A stretch of 64,000 nucleotides of DNA. Origin: Kribbella sandramycini (GTDB taxonomy: Bacteria > Actinomycetota > Actinomycetes > Propionibacteriales > Kribbellaceae). The notes beneath the pieces were generated by a model. The model did no database searches. It was not told the DNA's origin and saw only the letters and a program-made list of their open reading frames with translations. A program made the translations under genes and the position numbers. Every line of letters begins with the position of its first letter. The first letter of the stretch is position 1. Where the stretch lies: the NCBI RefSeq assembly GCF_013131805.1, contig NZ_JABJRC010000010.1, forward strand, positions 241,815 through 305,814, written 5' to 3'. Below, in pieces: positions 16,147 through 24,880 of this stretch.

Positions 16147-16944
16147 TCAGCGCCCGGCGGTGTTGGTCCGCCAGACGACCGAGCGTCCGTTGATGATCTG
16201 CAGGTCGCCGCTGTTCTGCAGGACCAGGACCGAGCCCTTGCGGTTGGTCTTGCTCGACCACAGGGCCTTCTTGGCGGCGCTGTAGACGACCAGGTTGCCG
16301 TCGGCCTGCATGGCCGCGAACGCGCCCTTGCTCTGGGTCTTGGTGCTCCACAGCGGCGTCTTGCCCTTGACCAGGACCAGGTTGCCGTCACCCTGCATGT
16401 ACACGCGGTAGGTGCGGTTCACCGACGTCATGTACTCCGGGTGCTTCAGGACGCGGTTGGCGCCGAGCGTGCCGACCACCATGTAGCGCGACCAGTTCGG
16501 CTTGTTCCGGGTGTTGTAGATCACCAGGTTGTTGTCGTTCTGGACGACGAGCCGCGCGTTCGCACTGGTGCCGGTGTTGCTCCGCCAGACGGCGGTCTTA
16601 CCGGACACGACCTGCAGGTCGCCGTTCTTCTGCATCACCAGGACCGACGCCTTGCGGTTGGTGGCGGTCGACCACAGCGCGGTCTTGCCCTTGTAGAGCA
16701 CCGCGTTGCCGTCGCCCTGCATGATGAACTTGAACTGCTTGTTCTTGGACAGGATGTACTGGCCGGCCTTGAGCTTCATGCCGGGCTTCAGCGTGTCCGA
16801 GGCCGCGGCGACGGCGGCGGGGGCCGTCGTGGCGGTGGGCGCGGCCTGCGCGGCCACGGGCGCAAGCAGGGTGGCACCTGCGGCGGCGGCCCCCGCGGCG
16901 AGGGTGGCGAACACCTTGGTGCGTGCCGACTTGGTCGAGATCAT
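16147..16944 (-). CDS. Secreted bulb-type (mannose-binding) lectin domain protein
   Basis: A 265-residue exported protein. The Ala-rich signal peptide ends near APVAAQAAPT. Two B_lectin domains follow, about residues 55-165 and 175-265. Their beta-prism strands carry the sugar-binding QxDxNxVxY motif as QGDGNAVLY, QNDNNLVIY, QGDGNLVLV (degenerate last position) and QADGNLVVY. The intervening strands repeat LWSTxTNRK and GKTAVWRSNTG. Known domains of this family bind mannose or related glycans. The gene has its own terminator and no operon partner. A Shine-Dalgarno-like GGAGAAA precedes the ATG. Confidence 0.9.
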   Translation of the reverse strand: MISTKSARTKVFATLAAGAAAAGATLLAPVAAQAAPTATTAPAAVAAASDTLKPGMKLKAGQYILSKNKQFKFIMQGDGNAVLYKGKTALWSTATNRKASVLVMQKNGDLQVVSGKTAVWRSNTGTSANARLVVQNDNNLVIYNTRNKPNWSRYMVVGTLGANRVLKHPEYMTSVNRTYRVYMQGDGNLVLVKGKTPLWSTKTQSKGAFAAMQADGNLVVYSAAKKALWSSKTNRKGSVLVLQNSGDLQIINGRSVVWRTNTAGR

Positions 16945-17062
16945 CCGGTTTCTCCGTCTTCAAAGGCTGGGTACCGACAGTCAGGATTGACGCCGAGGGC
17001 AACCAATCGGTTCCACCGTAGACACAAAAGGGTTCGTTTTAGCACGATCGAACTGACACTAT

Positions 17063-18370
17063 GTGCCAGTGGCAGCAAGTTTCCGAGCGCGGCTGGCCCG
17101 GCTCCGTGTCGACCTGACTCCGTGGCGTGGTTCCCGGGACTTCCGGATCCTGCTGGTCTCGGGGTCGGTCTTCTTCCTGGGCGCGATGTTCGGCTACGTC
17201 GCGCTGCCGTTCCAGCTCTATTCGCTGACCCAGTCCAACTTCGCGGTCGGCGCGATGGGCCTGATCAACATCGTCCCGCTGGTCGTTTTCGGCCTGTACG
17301 GCGGCGCGCTCGCCGACCATGTCGACCGGCGCAAGATGCTGATCTTCACCGGTCTCGCCCAGGTCGTCGTCTGCGCCGTGCTGCTCGCGAACGCGCTGCT
17401 GGCGAGCCCGCAGGTCTGGGTGATCTACGTCTGCGGCGCGCTGAACGCGATCGCGGCCTCCTTGCAGCGGCCGAGCCGGGACGCGCTGTTCCCTCGCGTG
17501 GTCAAACATGCCGAGCTGCCGGCCGCCGTCGCGCTGAACGCGTTGACGCTGCAGGCCGGTCAGCTGGTCGGCCCCGCGCTCGGCGGCGTCCTGATCGGCA
17601 CGGCGGGCGTGGCCTGGGCATTCGGGATCGAGCTGGTGGCGTTCGTGATCGCCACCTTGTTGTACCTGGGCCTCAAGCCCTACCGGGTCGGTGAGCATTC
17701 ACAACCGCCGTCCTTGCGGGTGATCGGGCAGGGAATCCAGTACGCCGCCCGGCGCAAGGATCTGCTCGGGACGTACGTCGTCGACATGGTCGGGATGTTC
17801 ATGGCGATGCCGATCGTGTTGTTCCCGGCGTTCGCGACCGACGTACTGAAGGAGCCGAAGCTGCTCGGGCTGCTCTACAGCGCGGAGGCGGTCGGCGCGT
17901 TGCTGGCGACGCTGAGCAGCGGCTGGACGCAGCGTGTGCACCATCACGGGCGCGCGGTGGTGCTGGCGGCCGCCTGCTGGGGTGCGGCGATCGGTGTGGC
18001 CGGGTTGGCGCCGAACATCTGGTTCGCGCTGGTCTTCCTCGCCTTGGCCGGTGCTTCCGACATGGTGTCCGGGCTGTTCCGGTCGGTGATCTGGAACCAG
18101 ACCATCCCGGATGAGATGCGCGGCCGGCTGGCCGGGATCGAGATGCTCTCCTACATGCTCGGCCCGATGGGCGGCCAGAGCCGATCCGGCCTGGTGGCCG
18201 ACCTGACGAGTGTGCGGACGTCGATTGTCAGCGGCGGCATCCTCTGCGTCGCCGGAGTCGCGGCCACCGCGGCCGCGCTCCGCGACTTCTGGCGGTACGA
18301 CGCGCGCACCGATGAGCATGCGGTCCGCGAACGCGAGCTGCGCGCGGCAGCCGAGGCCAACGAAGCGTAG
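17063..18370 (+). CDS. MFS transporter, EntS-like
   Basis: A 435-residue integral membrane protein with about 12 hydrophobic segments. The MFS motif A appears as GALADHVDRRKMLIF after segment 2, and ALQRPSRDALFPRVV resembles the conserved segment of the MFS_3/EntS group. Its cargo could be a siderophore or drug. It starts at a GTG at 17063, with a second GTG at 17069 also possible. The lipoprotein gene starts 13 bases after the stop, but it has its own candidate -10 box TAGGCT at 18368-18373. Confidence 0.87.
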   Translation: MPVAASFRARLARLRVDLTPWRGSRDFRILLVSGSVFFLGAMFGYVALPFQLYSLTQSNFAVGAMGLINIVPLVVFGLYGGALADHVDRRKMLIFTGLAQVVVCAVLLANALLASPQVWVIYVCGALNAIAASLQRPSRDALFPRVVKHAELPAAVALNALTLQAGQLVGPALGGVLIGTAGVAWAFGIELVAFVIATLLYLGLKPYRVGEHSQPPSLRVIGQGIQYAARRKDLLGTYVVDMVGMFMAMPIVLFPAFATDVLKEPKLLGLLYSAEAVGALLATLSSGWTQRVHHHGRAVVLAAACWGAAIGVAGLAPNIWFALVFLALAGASDMVSGLFRSVIWNQTIPDEMRGRLAGIEMLSYMLGPMGGQSRSGLVADLTSVRTSIVSGGILCVAGVAATAAALRDFWRYDARTDEHAVRERELRAAAEANEA

Positions 18371-18383
18371 GCTTTGTCGCACC

Positions 18384-19328
18384 ATGCGTATCCGTCCGGC
18401 AGTTCCGTTGGTGTTGTTCGCAGTGGTCGCCGCTGGGTGCGGTGGCCCTGGGCAGGAGACGGCGCCGAGCGTGCCGCCGCTGGTCTCGGTGCCGACGACG
18501 CCCAGCCTGACTCCGACCGAGACGCCGTCGACGCCGCCGTCCGCGAAGGTTGCCGACACGTTGTGCGTGCGGATGGATCAGGCATTGGTGCAGTCGACGC
18601 TCGCGGTGCCGCTGGTGGAGATTCAGCCGAAGCCGATGCCGGCCGAGTTCGGCGTGCCGATCACGTACGACGTCTGCCAGCTGCAGCTGAGCCAGCTGCC
18701 GAACGGGCCGGTGCTGCGGGTCGGCGTATCGCTGCAGCTGGCGACGAAAACGACGTTGGCCCAGCAGCAGAAGGCTTTGAAGGGTCAGGCCGCGGTCGTC
18801 GGTGAAGGCGGGTTCGGGAACGCGACTTCGGTGGTCTTCCTGTTCCAAGGGCGGTTGTACAAGGTGGCCGGGCCGAAGGCCACACTGGCGCAGTACGTCG
18901 TCCTCGCGCAGGACGTCGTCCGACAGATACCGGGCGTCCCGGCGCCGGAGACGCTGATCGTTCGCGAGGGCTGTGAGCGGGGGACGGCGGCCGTCGCGAA
19001 GGTGATGGGTGCGCAGGCGACGTACCGGCGGGACGGCGAGAACGAGCGCGGCGACCTGGTCTGCGGGTGGATCTCCACGAACGGCGTGCTGACGACGTCG
19101 GCCCGGCGGACGCCGCAGGCGGTCGCGATCATGACCGCCTTCCGGAAGCTGCCGACCGCGCAGACCATCCCGCTCGGCGAAGAGGCGTACGTCGACTCCG
19201 CCACCGGGCGGACGTCGATCCGGTTCGGCGACGACAAATTGGTCGACCTGGTGCCGCTGCCGGCCCGCGCGGTGGATCCGGACGCGATGACCCAGTTGGC
19301 GCTGGCGGTCGCCCGGCTGTACCGCTGA
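18384..19328 (+). CDS. Lipoprotein of unknown function
   Basis: A 314-residue exported protein. The signal peptide ends at the lipobox VAAGC, followed by a Thr/Pro-rich linker to about residue 55. Two comparable halves follow, one with LCVRMDQALVQ and the other with GCERGTAAVAKVMG. Each begins with a cysteine-containing helix, suggesting an internal duplication. The ATG at 18384 is chosen because it gives an intact signal peptide, and the longer frame overlaps the MFS gene. A role linked to the upstream transporter is possible but unsupported. Confidence 0.72.
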   Translation: MRIRPAVPLVLFAVVAAGCGGPGQETAPSVPPLVSVPTTPSLTPTETPSTPPSAKVADTLCVRMDQALVQSTLAVPLVEIQPKPMPAEFGVPITYDVCQLQLSQLPNGPVLRVGVSLQLATKTTLAQQQKALKGQAAVVGEGGFGNATSVVFLFQGRLYKVAGPKATLAQYVVLAQDVVRQIPGVPAPETLIVREGCERGTAAVAKVMGAQATYRRDGENERGDLVCGWISTNGVLTTSARRTPQAVAIMTAFRKLPTAQTIPLGEEAYVDSATGRTSIRFGDDKLVDLVPLPARAVDPDAMTQLALAVARLYR

Positions 19329-19364
19329 CCACACTTCGGCGTGCGACCGCGTCGCGGGTGTTAC

Positions 19365-19525
19365 TGTGGCGCCGCCGTGGTGTACGGGAAGCCGGTGCGG
19401 TACCGGCGCGGCCCTCGCCACTGTGATCGGGAGTTGACCGGCCGTTCCCTTCGGGGAGGTCACTGGCGCTTGCTGGGAAGACCAGGTCGGTGAACGCAGT
19501 CCCGTCAGCCAGGAGACCGGCCACG
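19365..19525 (+). promoter_or_regulatory. Cobalamin (AdoCbl) riboswitch
   Basis: The leader of the ABC importer contains the conserved cobalamin riboswitch elements in order. These are GGGAAGCCGGTG, then CTCGCCACTGTGATCGGG, then TGCTGGGAAGACC, and finally the B12 box GTCAGCCAGGAGACCGGCC at 19504-19522. The switch ends 38 bases before the first start codon, and GGAGGAG lies between them. Binding of adenosylcobalamin is expected to shut off the operon. The ends given are approximate. Confidence 0.93.
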
Positions 19526-19562
19526 GCATGATCCGTCCACGAGGTGCTGGAGGAGCGGTTCC

Positions 19563-20588
19563 GTGCTGCGTACATCCGTCGTGTCGGTGTTGTTGCTGGG
19601 CCTGGTGGCCGGGTGTGGCAGTTCGGCTACGGCCGACGCCCCTGGTCCGGGTGCGACGACTGTGAAGAACTGCGGGATCGACGTCACCGTCGACGGTCCG
19701 CCGAAGCGGGTGTTCGCGGCGTACCAGCCCGCGATCGAGATGGCCCATGCGCTGGGGATCTCGGATCGGCTGGTCGGCACGGCGTATCTGGACTCCGAAG
19801 TGCTGCCGGAGTACGCCGATGCGCAGTCGAAAGCCAAGTACTACAAGAACCTGCCCAGCCGCGAGGAGTTGCTCGCCGCGAACCCGGACTTCGTGCTCTC
19901 GGGTTTCAACGACGTGTTCAGCGCCGGTGGCGGCAGTGATGAGAGCTTCGGCAGCCGCAAGAGCCTGTCCGAACTCGGCGTCCGGACCTGGATCTTCAGC
20001 CCGCTCTGCCCGACCGCGGACGGTAAGGGCGACGAGGCGATCGACCCGGCGAGCGTCTCCATGACCAACGTGTACGCCGATCTGCGCGACCTCGGCAAGC
20101 TCTTCGGCGTCTCGGATCGCGCGGAGCAGGTGATCGCGGATCAGGAGAAGCGGATCGCGGCGGTCGAGGCGAAGGTGAAGGACGCCCCGAAGCCGACGGT
20201 CGCGATCCTGCGGCCGGGAATGGAGGGCGGCGGGCTGACGGTCTCCGGCGGGCCGGACTTCGGGACCGTGCTGATCAAGCAGGCCGGTGGGGTGAACGCC
20301 TTCGCGGATCTGACGTCGAAGCGGAACGTGAAGATCGGCGTCGAGGAGCTGATCAAGCGCAACCCGGACTACATCTTCATCAGCGGGTGCTGTGATGCGG
20401 CGCTGACGCCGGCGTCCGCGCAGCCGGAGGTGGCGCGGATTCTGGCGAACCCGGCGTACCAGAACCTGAAAGCGGTGCGGAACAAGCAGGTTGTGCCGTG
20501 GCTGTTCGCCAACCACTCCGCTGGGGTGCGTGGCGCGCACACGACCGAGGACATCGCCAAGACCATTCACGCCGACCTGTTCAAATGA
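19563..20588 (+). CDS. ABC transporter substrate-binding protein, corrinoid type
   Basis: A 341-residue periplasmic-binding-protein homolog of the BtuF/FecB class. A lipobox (LGLVAGCGSS) attaches it to the membrane. Two lobes are joined by a long helix (about residues 170-205). RVFAAYQPAIEMAHALG and NPDYIFISGCCD are typical segments. The cobalamin riboswitch directly upstream argues for a corrinoid or cobalt-complex ligand rather than a ferric siderophore, although the protein family transports both. The GTG start follows GGAGGAG. The stop overlaps the permease start as ATGA. Confidence 0.9.
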   Translation: MLRTSVVSVLLLGLVAGCGSSATADAPGPGATTVKNCGIDVTVDGPPKRVFAAYQPAIEMAHALGISDRLVGTAYLDSEVLPEYADAQSKAKYYKNLPSREELLAANPDFVLSGFNDVFSAGGGSDESFGSRKSLSELGVRTWIFSPLCPTADGKGDEAIDPASVSMTNVYADLRDLGKLFGVSDRAEQVIADQEKRIAAVEAKVKDAPKPTVAILRPGMEGGGLTVSGGPDFGTVLIKQAGGVNAFADLTSKRNVKIGVEELIKRNPDYIFISGCCDAALTPASAQPEVARILANPAYQNLKAVRNKQVVPWLFANHSAGVRGAHTTEDIAKTIHADLFK

Positions 20589-21589
20589 TCAAGGGCGGCG
20601 GCTGGCGCGCGGCCGGGCTGCTGTTGTGCGGTGGAGTGCTCGCTGTGGCCGTGCTGCTTTCGCTGAGTGTCGGCAACCAGTTGTTCGGGGCGCACGACGT
20701 CTATCTGGCGCTGGCGGATTTCAGCGGCAGTGACAACGATCGGGTGATCCGGTATCTGCGAGTGCCGCGGACCGTGGCCGGGTTGCTGGTCGGGGTGGCG
20801 CTCGGGCTGGCCGGGGCGTTGATGCAGGGCGTGACGCGGAATCCCTTGGCGGATCCGGGCATTCTCGGGGTGAACGCCGGCGCCGCGGTGGCTGTGGTCG
20901 GGGCGATCGGCGTCCTCGGGGTGACGAGTCTGACGGCGTACGTGTGGTTCGCGATGGGCGGGGCGTTGGTGGCGACCGTCGTGGTCTACCTGGTCGGCGC
21001 GATCGGGCGGGGTGGTGCGACGCCGGTGAAGCTGGCGCTGGCCGGGGCGGCGATCTCGGCGCTGCTGGGATCGGTGACGTCGGCGATCACGTTGACGGAT
21101 CTGTCGACGCTGAACGAGTTCCGGTTCTGGGTGGTCGGATCGTTGTCGATGGCATCGGGGCCGGTGGTCACGCAGGCGGCGCCCCTCGTTGCGGTGGGCA
21201 TCTTGTTGGCGCTGGTGCTGGGGCGGTCGCTGAATCAGCTCGCGTTGGGGGACGAGTTGGCGCAGTCGTTGGGGACTCGGGTGCTGTTGGTCCGGGTAGC
21301 GGCCGGGCTGGCGGTGGTGGTGCTGGCGGGGACAGCGACGGCGATCGCGGGGCCGATCGGGTTTGTGGGGCTCGCCGTACCGCACGTGGCGCGGAGCCTG
21401 GTCGGAGCCGACTATCGGTGGATTCTGCCGTGGTCGATGGTGTTGGCGCCTGCGCTGTTGTTGCTGGCGGATGTGGTTGGTCGGGTAGTGGTTCGGCCTG
21501 CGGAGTTGCAGGTGGGGATCATCACGGCGTTGATCGGGGCGCCGTTGTTCATCGCGTTGGTGCGGCGTCGACGGACGGCGGAGCTGTGA
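20585..21589 (+). CDS. FecCD-family ABC permease, first subunit
   Basis: A 334-residue membrane protein of the BtuC/FecCD family with about 10 membrane segments. Family landmarks are LRVPRTVAGLLVGVALGLAG, GVTRNPLADPGILGVNAGA, and the coupling-helix region GPIGFVGLAVPHVAR. It is the first of two permeases that should form a heterodimeric channel. ATGA overlap with the binding protein and GTGA overlap with the next permease indicate translational coupling. A longer open frame from 20498 is not used because the overlap start matches the family N-terminus. Confidence 0.92.
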   Translation: MIKGGGWRAAGLLLCGGVLAVAVLLSLSVGNQLFGAHDVYLALADFSGSDNDRVIRYLRVPRTVAGLLVGVALGLAGALMQGVTRNPLADPGILGVNAGAAVAVVGAIGVLGVTSLTAYVWFAMGGALVATVVVYLVGAIGRGGATPVKLALAGAAISALLGSVTSAITLTDLSTLNEFRFWVVGSLSMASGPVVTQAAPLVAVGILLALVLGRSLNQLALGDELAQSLGTRVLLVRVAAGLAVVVLAGTATAIAGPIGFVGLAVPHVARSLVGADYRWILPWSMVLAPALLLLADVVGRVVVRPAELQVGIITALIGAPLFIALVRRRRTAEL

Positions 21590-22608
21590 GGACCGTGCGG
21601 GTCGGGCCCGTGTCCACTCGGGTGGACGTCGCGAGTCTGGTGGGGTCGAGTGTCGCGTGGGCGCTGACGCTGGTGGTGGGGGCGGTGTCGTTGACGGTGG
21701 GGGACTACCGGATTCCGCTGCCGGTGGTGCTCGATACGTTGGCCGGGCACGGGACGTTGATCCTGAACGACATCATCGTGAACAACCGGCTGCCGCGGGT
21801 GCTGGTCGGGATCGGCGTCGGGACGGCGTTCGCGGTATCGGGGGCGATCTTCCAGCGGCTGGCGCGGAATCCGTTGGTGAGTCCGGATCTGATCGGGGTG
21901 AACGCCGGGGCCGCGTTGGCCGCCGTCCTGATGATCACGGTGTTCGGGAGCGGCTGGATCCCGGCCGGGGCGCTGGCCGGATCGTTGCTGTCGGCAATTG
22001 CTGTGTACGTGCTGGCCTATCGGGGTGGGGTTTCGGGGTACCGGCTGGTGTTGGTGGGAATCGGGGTGACGGCGATCATCTCGTCGGCGACGGCGTACTT
22101 GCTGACGCTGGCGGATATCTATGCGGCGAAGAGCGCTTCGCAATGGCTGGCTGGGAGTTTGGCGGGGCGGACGTGGTCACACGCTTGGGTGATCGGCGGC
22201 GCGCTGGTGGTTTTGTTGCCGGCGGCATTGGCTTCGGCTCGGCAGTTGCGGTTGCTGGAATTGGGCGACGACCTGGCGCGGACGCTGGCCGGTCGGGTCG
22301 AGTTGTCGCGGGCGTTGCTGATCGCGATCGGGGTGGCGCTGGCGGCGATGGCGACCGCGGTGGCCGGGCCGGTGGCGTTCGTTGCGCTGGTCGCACCGCA
22401 GCTCGCACGGCGATTGGTCCGCGAGCGCGTTGCCGGGTTGCTGGCGGCTGGTGCGCTCGGGGCCTTGCTGGTAGTCGCGTCCGACCTGGTCGCCCGGGAG
22501 ATCTTCGCGCCGACTGCGCTCCCGGTCGGCGTCATCACGGCCTTCCTCGGAGCGCCGTACTTACTCGTCCTGATGGCTCGTGCGAACCGCATCGGCCGAG
22601 GAGGCTGA
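21586..22608 (+). CDS. FecCD-family ABC permease, second subunit
   Basis: A 340-residue partner permease. NNRLPRVLVGIGVGTAFAVS, LARNPLVSPDLIGVNAGA and GPVAFVALVAPQLARRLV mirror the corresponding motifs of the first subunit. About 10 membrane segments are predicted. The GTG start lies inside the stop of the preceding gene (GTGA). The ATPase gene follows after one base. Confidence 0.92.
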   Translation: MRTVRVGPVSTRVDVASLVGSSVAWALTLVVGAVSLTVGDYRIPLPVVLDTLAGHGTLILNDIIVNNRLPRVLVGIGVGTAFAVSGAIFQRLARNPLVSPDLIGVNAGAALAAVLMITVFGSGWIPAGALAGSLLSAIAVYVLAYRGGVSGYRLVLVGIGVTAIISSATAYLLTLADIYAAKSASQWLAGSLAGRTWSHAWVIGGALVVLLPAALASARQLRLLELGDDLARTLAGRVELSRALLIAIGVALAAMATAVAGPVAFVALVAPQLARRLVRERVAGLLAAGALGALLVVASDLVAREIFAPTALPVGVITAFLGAPYLLVLMARANRIGRGG

Positions 22609-22609
22609 C

Positions 22610-23392
22610 ATGTCCGAACTGCGCGCCGACACCCTGACGCTGGCCTACGACGGCCGCGTCGTCGTCCATGAGCTCTCGGTTCTGATCCCGCGCGGGCAGA
22701 TCACTGTCATCGTGGGCGCCAATGCCAGCGGCAAGTCCACCCTCCTCCGCGGCCTGGCCAGGCTCCTGAAACCCCACTCCGGCACCGTTTACCTCGACGA
22801 CACCAACCTGGCCACCCTCTCCGGCGCCACCCTGGCCACCCGCCTGGGCATGCTCCCCCAGCAACCGGTCGCCCCCGACGGAATCACCGTCTCCGACCTC
22901 GTCGGCCGCGGCCGCCATCCCTACCAGAAATGGTTCCGTCAGTGGACCCCCGCCGACGAACAAGCCGTCCACCAAGCCCTCCAAGCCACCGGCACCGCCG
23001 ACCTCGCCGACCGCCCCCTCGACGAACTCTCCGGCGGCCAGCGCCAACGCGTCTGGCTCTCCCTCGCCCTGGCCCAAGACGCCCAAACCATGCTCCTCGA
23101 CGAGCCGACCACCTTCCTGGACCTGGCCCACCAACTGGAAATCCTCGACCTGGTCCGCACCCTCAATCGCAGCCACCGCAAAACAATCGTCCTGGTCCTC
23201 CACGACCTCAACCTCGCCGCCCGCTACGCCGACCACCTGATAGCCCTCAAATCCGGCCACATAGCCGCCACCGGCACCCCCACCCAAGTAATCACCCCCA
23301 CCACAGTCCACTCCGTCTTCAACCTCCCCGCCCAAATAATCCCCGACCCCCAAACCAATACCCCGTTGGTAATCCCCATTCCCCGCGACTAA
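22610..23392 (+). CDS. ABC transporter ATPase, corrinoid/siderophore type
   Basis: A 260-residue ATPase energising the upstream permeases. It shows Walker A GANASGKST near residue 40, the Q-loop PQQPVAPDGI, the signature LSGGQRQRVW, Walker B MLLDEPTTFLDL and the H-loop histidine in VLHDLNLAARYADH. It resembles FecE/FepC ATPases. GAGGAGG precedes the ATG. The final third uses strongly C-rich synonymous codons compared with the G-rich permease genes. The stop codon interlocks with that of the convergent regulator. Confidence 0.93.
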   Translation: MSELRADTLTLAYDGRVVVHELSVLIPRGQITVIVGANASGKSTLLRGLARLLKPHSGTVYLDDTNLATLSGATLATRLGMLPQQPVAPDGITVSDLVGRGRHPYQKWFRQWTPADEQAVHQALQATGTADLADRPLDELSGGQRQRVWLSLALAQDAQTMLLDEPTTFLDLAHQLEILDLVRTLNRSHRKTIVLVLHDLNLAARYADHLIALKSGHIAATGTPTQVITPTTVHSVFNLPAQIIPDPQTNTPLVIPIPRD

Positions 23393-24852
23393 CTGCTGGA
23401 GACGAGTTGGGCGAGGGTTTGGATGGCTTGGGTCAGGGCGGTGGGGGGTTGGGCGGCGTAGCCGAGGACGAGGCCGGGGGCGGTGGGGAGTTGGGCGTGC
23501 CAGGAGAGGGGGTGGATTTTGATGCCTTGGGTGAGGGCTTGGGCGGCTAGGTGGGTGTCGTCGAGTGGGGTGGGGAAGGTGAGGGTGAGGTGGAGGCCGG
23601 CGGCGGCGCCGTGGATGGTTGCGGTGGGCAAGTAGGTGGTGATGGCGGCGACGGTGGCGTCGCGGCGGGTGCGGTGGCGGCGGTGGACGTAGCGGAGTTG
23701 GCGTTCGAGGTCGCCGGAGGTCATGAGGTGGGCGAGGGTCAGTTGGGGGAGGCCGGCGTTGCCCAGGTCGGCTCGGCGTTTGAGGGCGATGAGCTCTTCG
23801 CGGTAGGCCGCGGGCGGGACCATCCAGCCGATCCGGAGGGCGGGGGCGAGGAGTTTGGAGATGCTGCCGGCGTAGACGACCTGGTCGGCGAGCATCGAGC
23901 GGAGGGCCGGGACGGGCGGGCGGTCGTAGCGGTGCTCGGCGTCGTAGTCGTCCTCGAAGATCAGGCCGCCGTCGGCTGCCCAGCGCAGGAGGTCACGACG
24001 GCGTTCGCCTTCGAGGACGACGCCGGTCGGGAAGTGGTGCGCCGGCGTCACCATCACGACCTGCGCGCCCGACTCCCGGAGTACGCCGACCTGGATGCCG
24101 CGCTCGTCGACCGGGATCGGCGGCGTCGCCAGGCCCCACTCCTGCAAGTGCTGACGGGAGCCCAGCGAGCCCGGGTCCTCGACGGCGACCGACGTGATGC
24201 CACGACCGCGGAGGAGCTGGGCGAGCAGGCCGATCGCCTGCGAGACCCCGGCGACGACGATCACCTCGTCCGGATGGACGGCGATGCCGCGGTAGCGCGC
24301 CAGCCAGGTGGCGATCGCGCGGCGGAGGGCCGGCGTACCGGACGGATCGCCGTACCCGAAGGCGCTGGCTTCGAGGTTGTTGAGGACGGCGCGCTCGGCG
24401 CGTAGCCAGGCGGCGCGGGGGAAGGCGGCCAGGTCGGGTACGCCGGGGGTCAGGTCGATCCGGCAGGGGGCGGCGCGGAGGGCGTCGAAGATGTCGAGAC
24501 CCGGCGTGTGGATGGCCGGGGCGGGGGCCGGGCCGCGGCGCTCCCGTGGCGGTACGGCGGGGGCCGCGACGACGACCGTGCCGGCGCGACCGCGGCCCGC
24601 GAGCTGACCGTCCTCGGTCAGCCGCTGGTAGGCCTCGGTGACGACGCCGCGCGACACCTGCAGCTCGTCCGACAGCCGCCGGCTCGCGGGCAGCCGGCTC
24701 CCGATCGGCAATCGACCGTCCGCGATCGCGGCGCGCAGCTCCTCGGTCAGCCAGTCCGCGAGCCCGCCCGCGGGTGCCTCCGCCGGGTTCAGCTGCAGGA
24801 AGTCGGCCGAGCCTTTGGACTGCTCGTTTACCCCAGTATTGGACCTGTCCAC
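23389..24852 (-). CDS. MocR/PdxR-type GntR regulator with aminotransferase domain
   Basis: A 487-residue regulator. The winged helix spans residues 30-100 (LPIGSRLPASRRLSDELQVS and GVVTEAYQRLTEDG) and is joined to an aminotransferase fold. That fold has GSISKLLAPALRIGWM with the PLP lysine, and ALRSMLADQVVYAG. It is the second MocR family gene in the window and is not a close copy of the one at 4939. The GTG start at 24852 leaves only 28 bases to the divergent methyltransferase, the likely target. The stop shares the CTAA at 23389-23392 with the ABC ATPase. Confidence 0.9.
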   Translation of the reverse strand: MDRSNTGVNEQSKGSADFLQLNPAEAPAGGLADWLTEELRAAIADGRLPIGSRLPASRRLSDELQVSRGVVTEAYQRLTEDGQLAGRGRAGTVVVAAPAVPPRERRGPAPAPAIHTPGLDIFDALRAAPCRIDLTPGVPDLAAFPRAAWLRAERAVLNNLEASAFGYGDPSGTPALRRAIATWLARYRGIAVHPDEVIVVAGVSQAIGLLAQLLRGRGITSVAVEDPGSLGSRQHLQEWGLATPPIPVDERGIQVGVLRESGAQVVMVTPAHHFPTGVVLEGERRRDLLRWAADGGLIFEDDYDAEHRYDRPPVPALRSMLADQVVYAGSISKLLAPALRIGWMVPPAAYREELIALKRRADLGNAGLPQLTLAHLMTSGDLERQLRYVHRRHRTRRDATVAAITTYLPTATIHGAAAGLHLTLTFPTPLDDTHLAAQALTQGIKIHPLSWHAQLPTAPGLVLGYAAQPPTALTQAIQTLAQLVSSS

Positions 24853-24858
24853 CGGACC
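24841..24858. promoter_or_regulatory. GGACC direct repeat, candidate MocR operator
   Basis: GGACC occurs at 24841-24845 and 24854-24858, 13 bases apart, flanked by ATT on the outer sides (ATTGGACC and GGACCATT). Direct repeats between a MocR gene and a divergent gene are typical binding sites. The assignment is inferred. Confidence 0.35.
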
Positions 24859-24880
24859 ATTGTCACGCGACCGTGGATCT

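Noticed and set aside
18228..20570. Minus-strand frame of 780 codons
   Set aside because: It crosses a riboswitch and two well-supported lipoprotein genes on the other strand.
22535..23353. Glycine/valine-rich minus-strand frame of 272 codons opposite the ABC ATPase
   Set aside because: It is a shadow created by C-rich codons of the ATPase. All ATPase motifs are intact on the plus strand.
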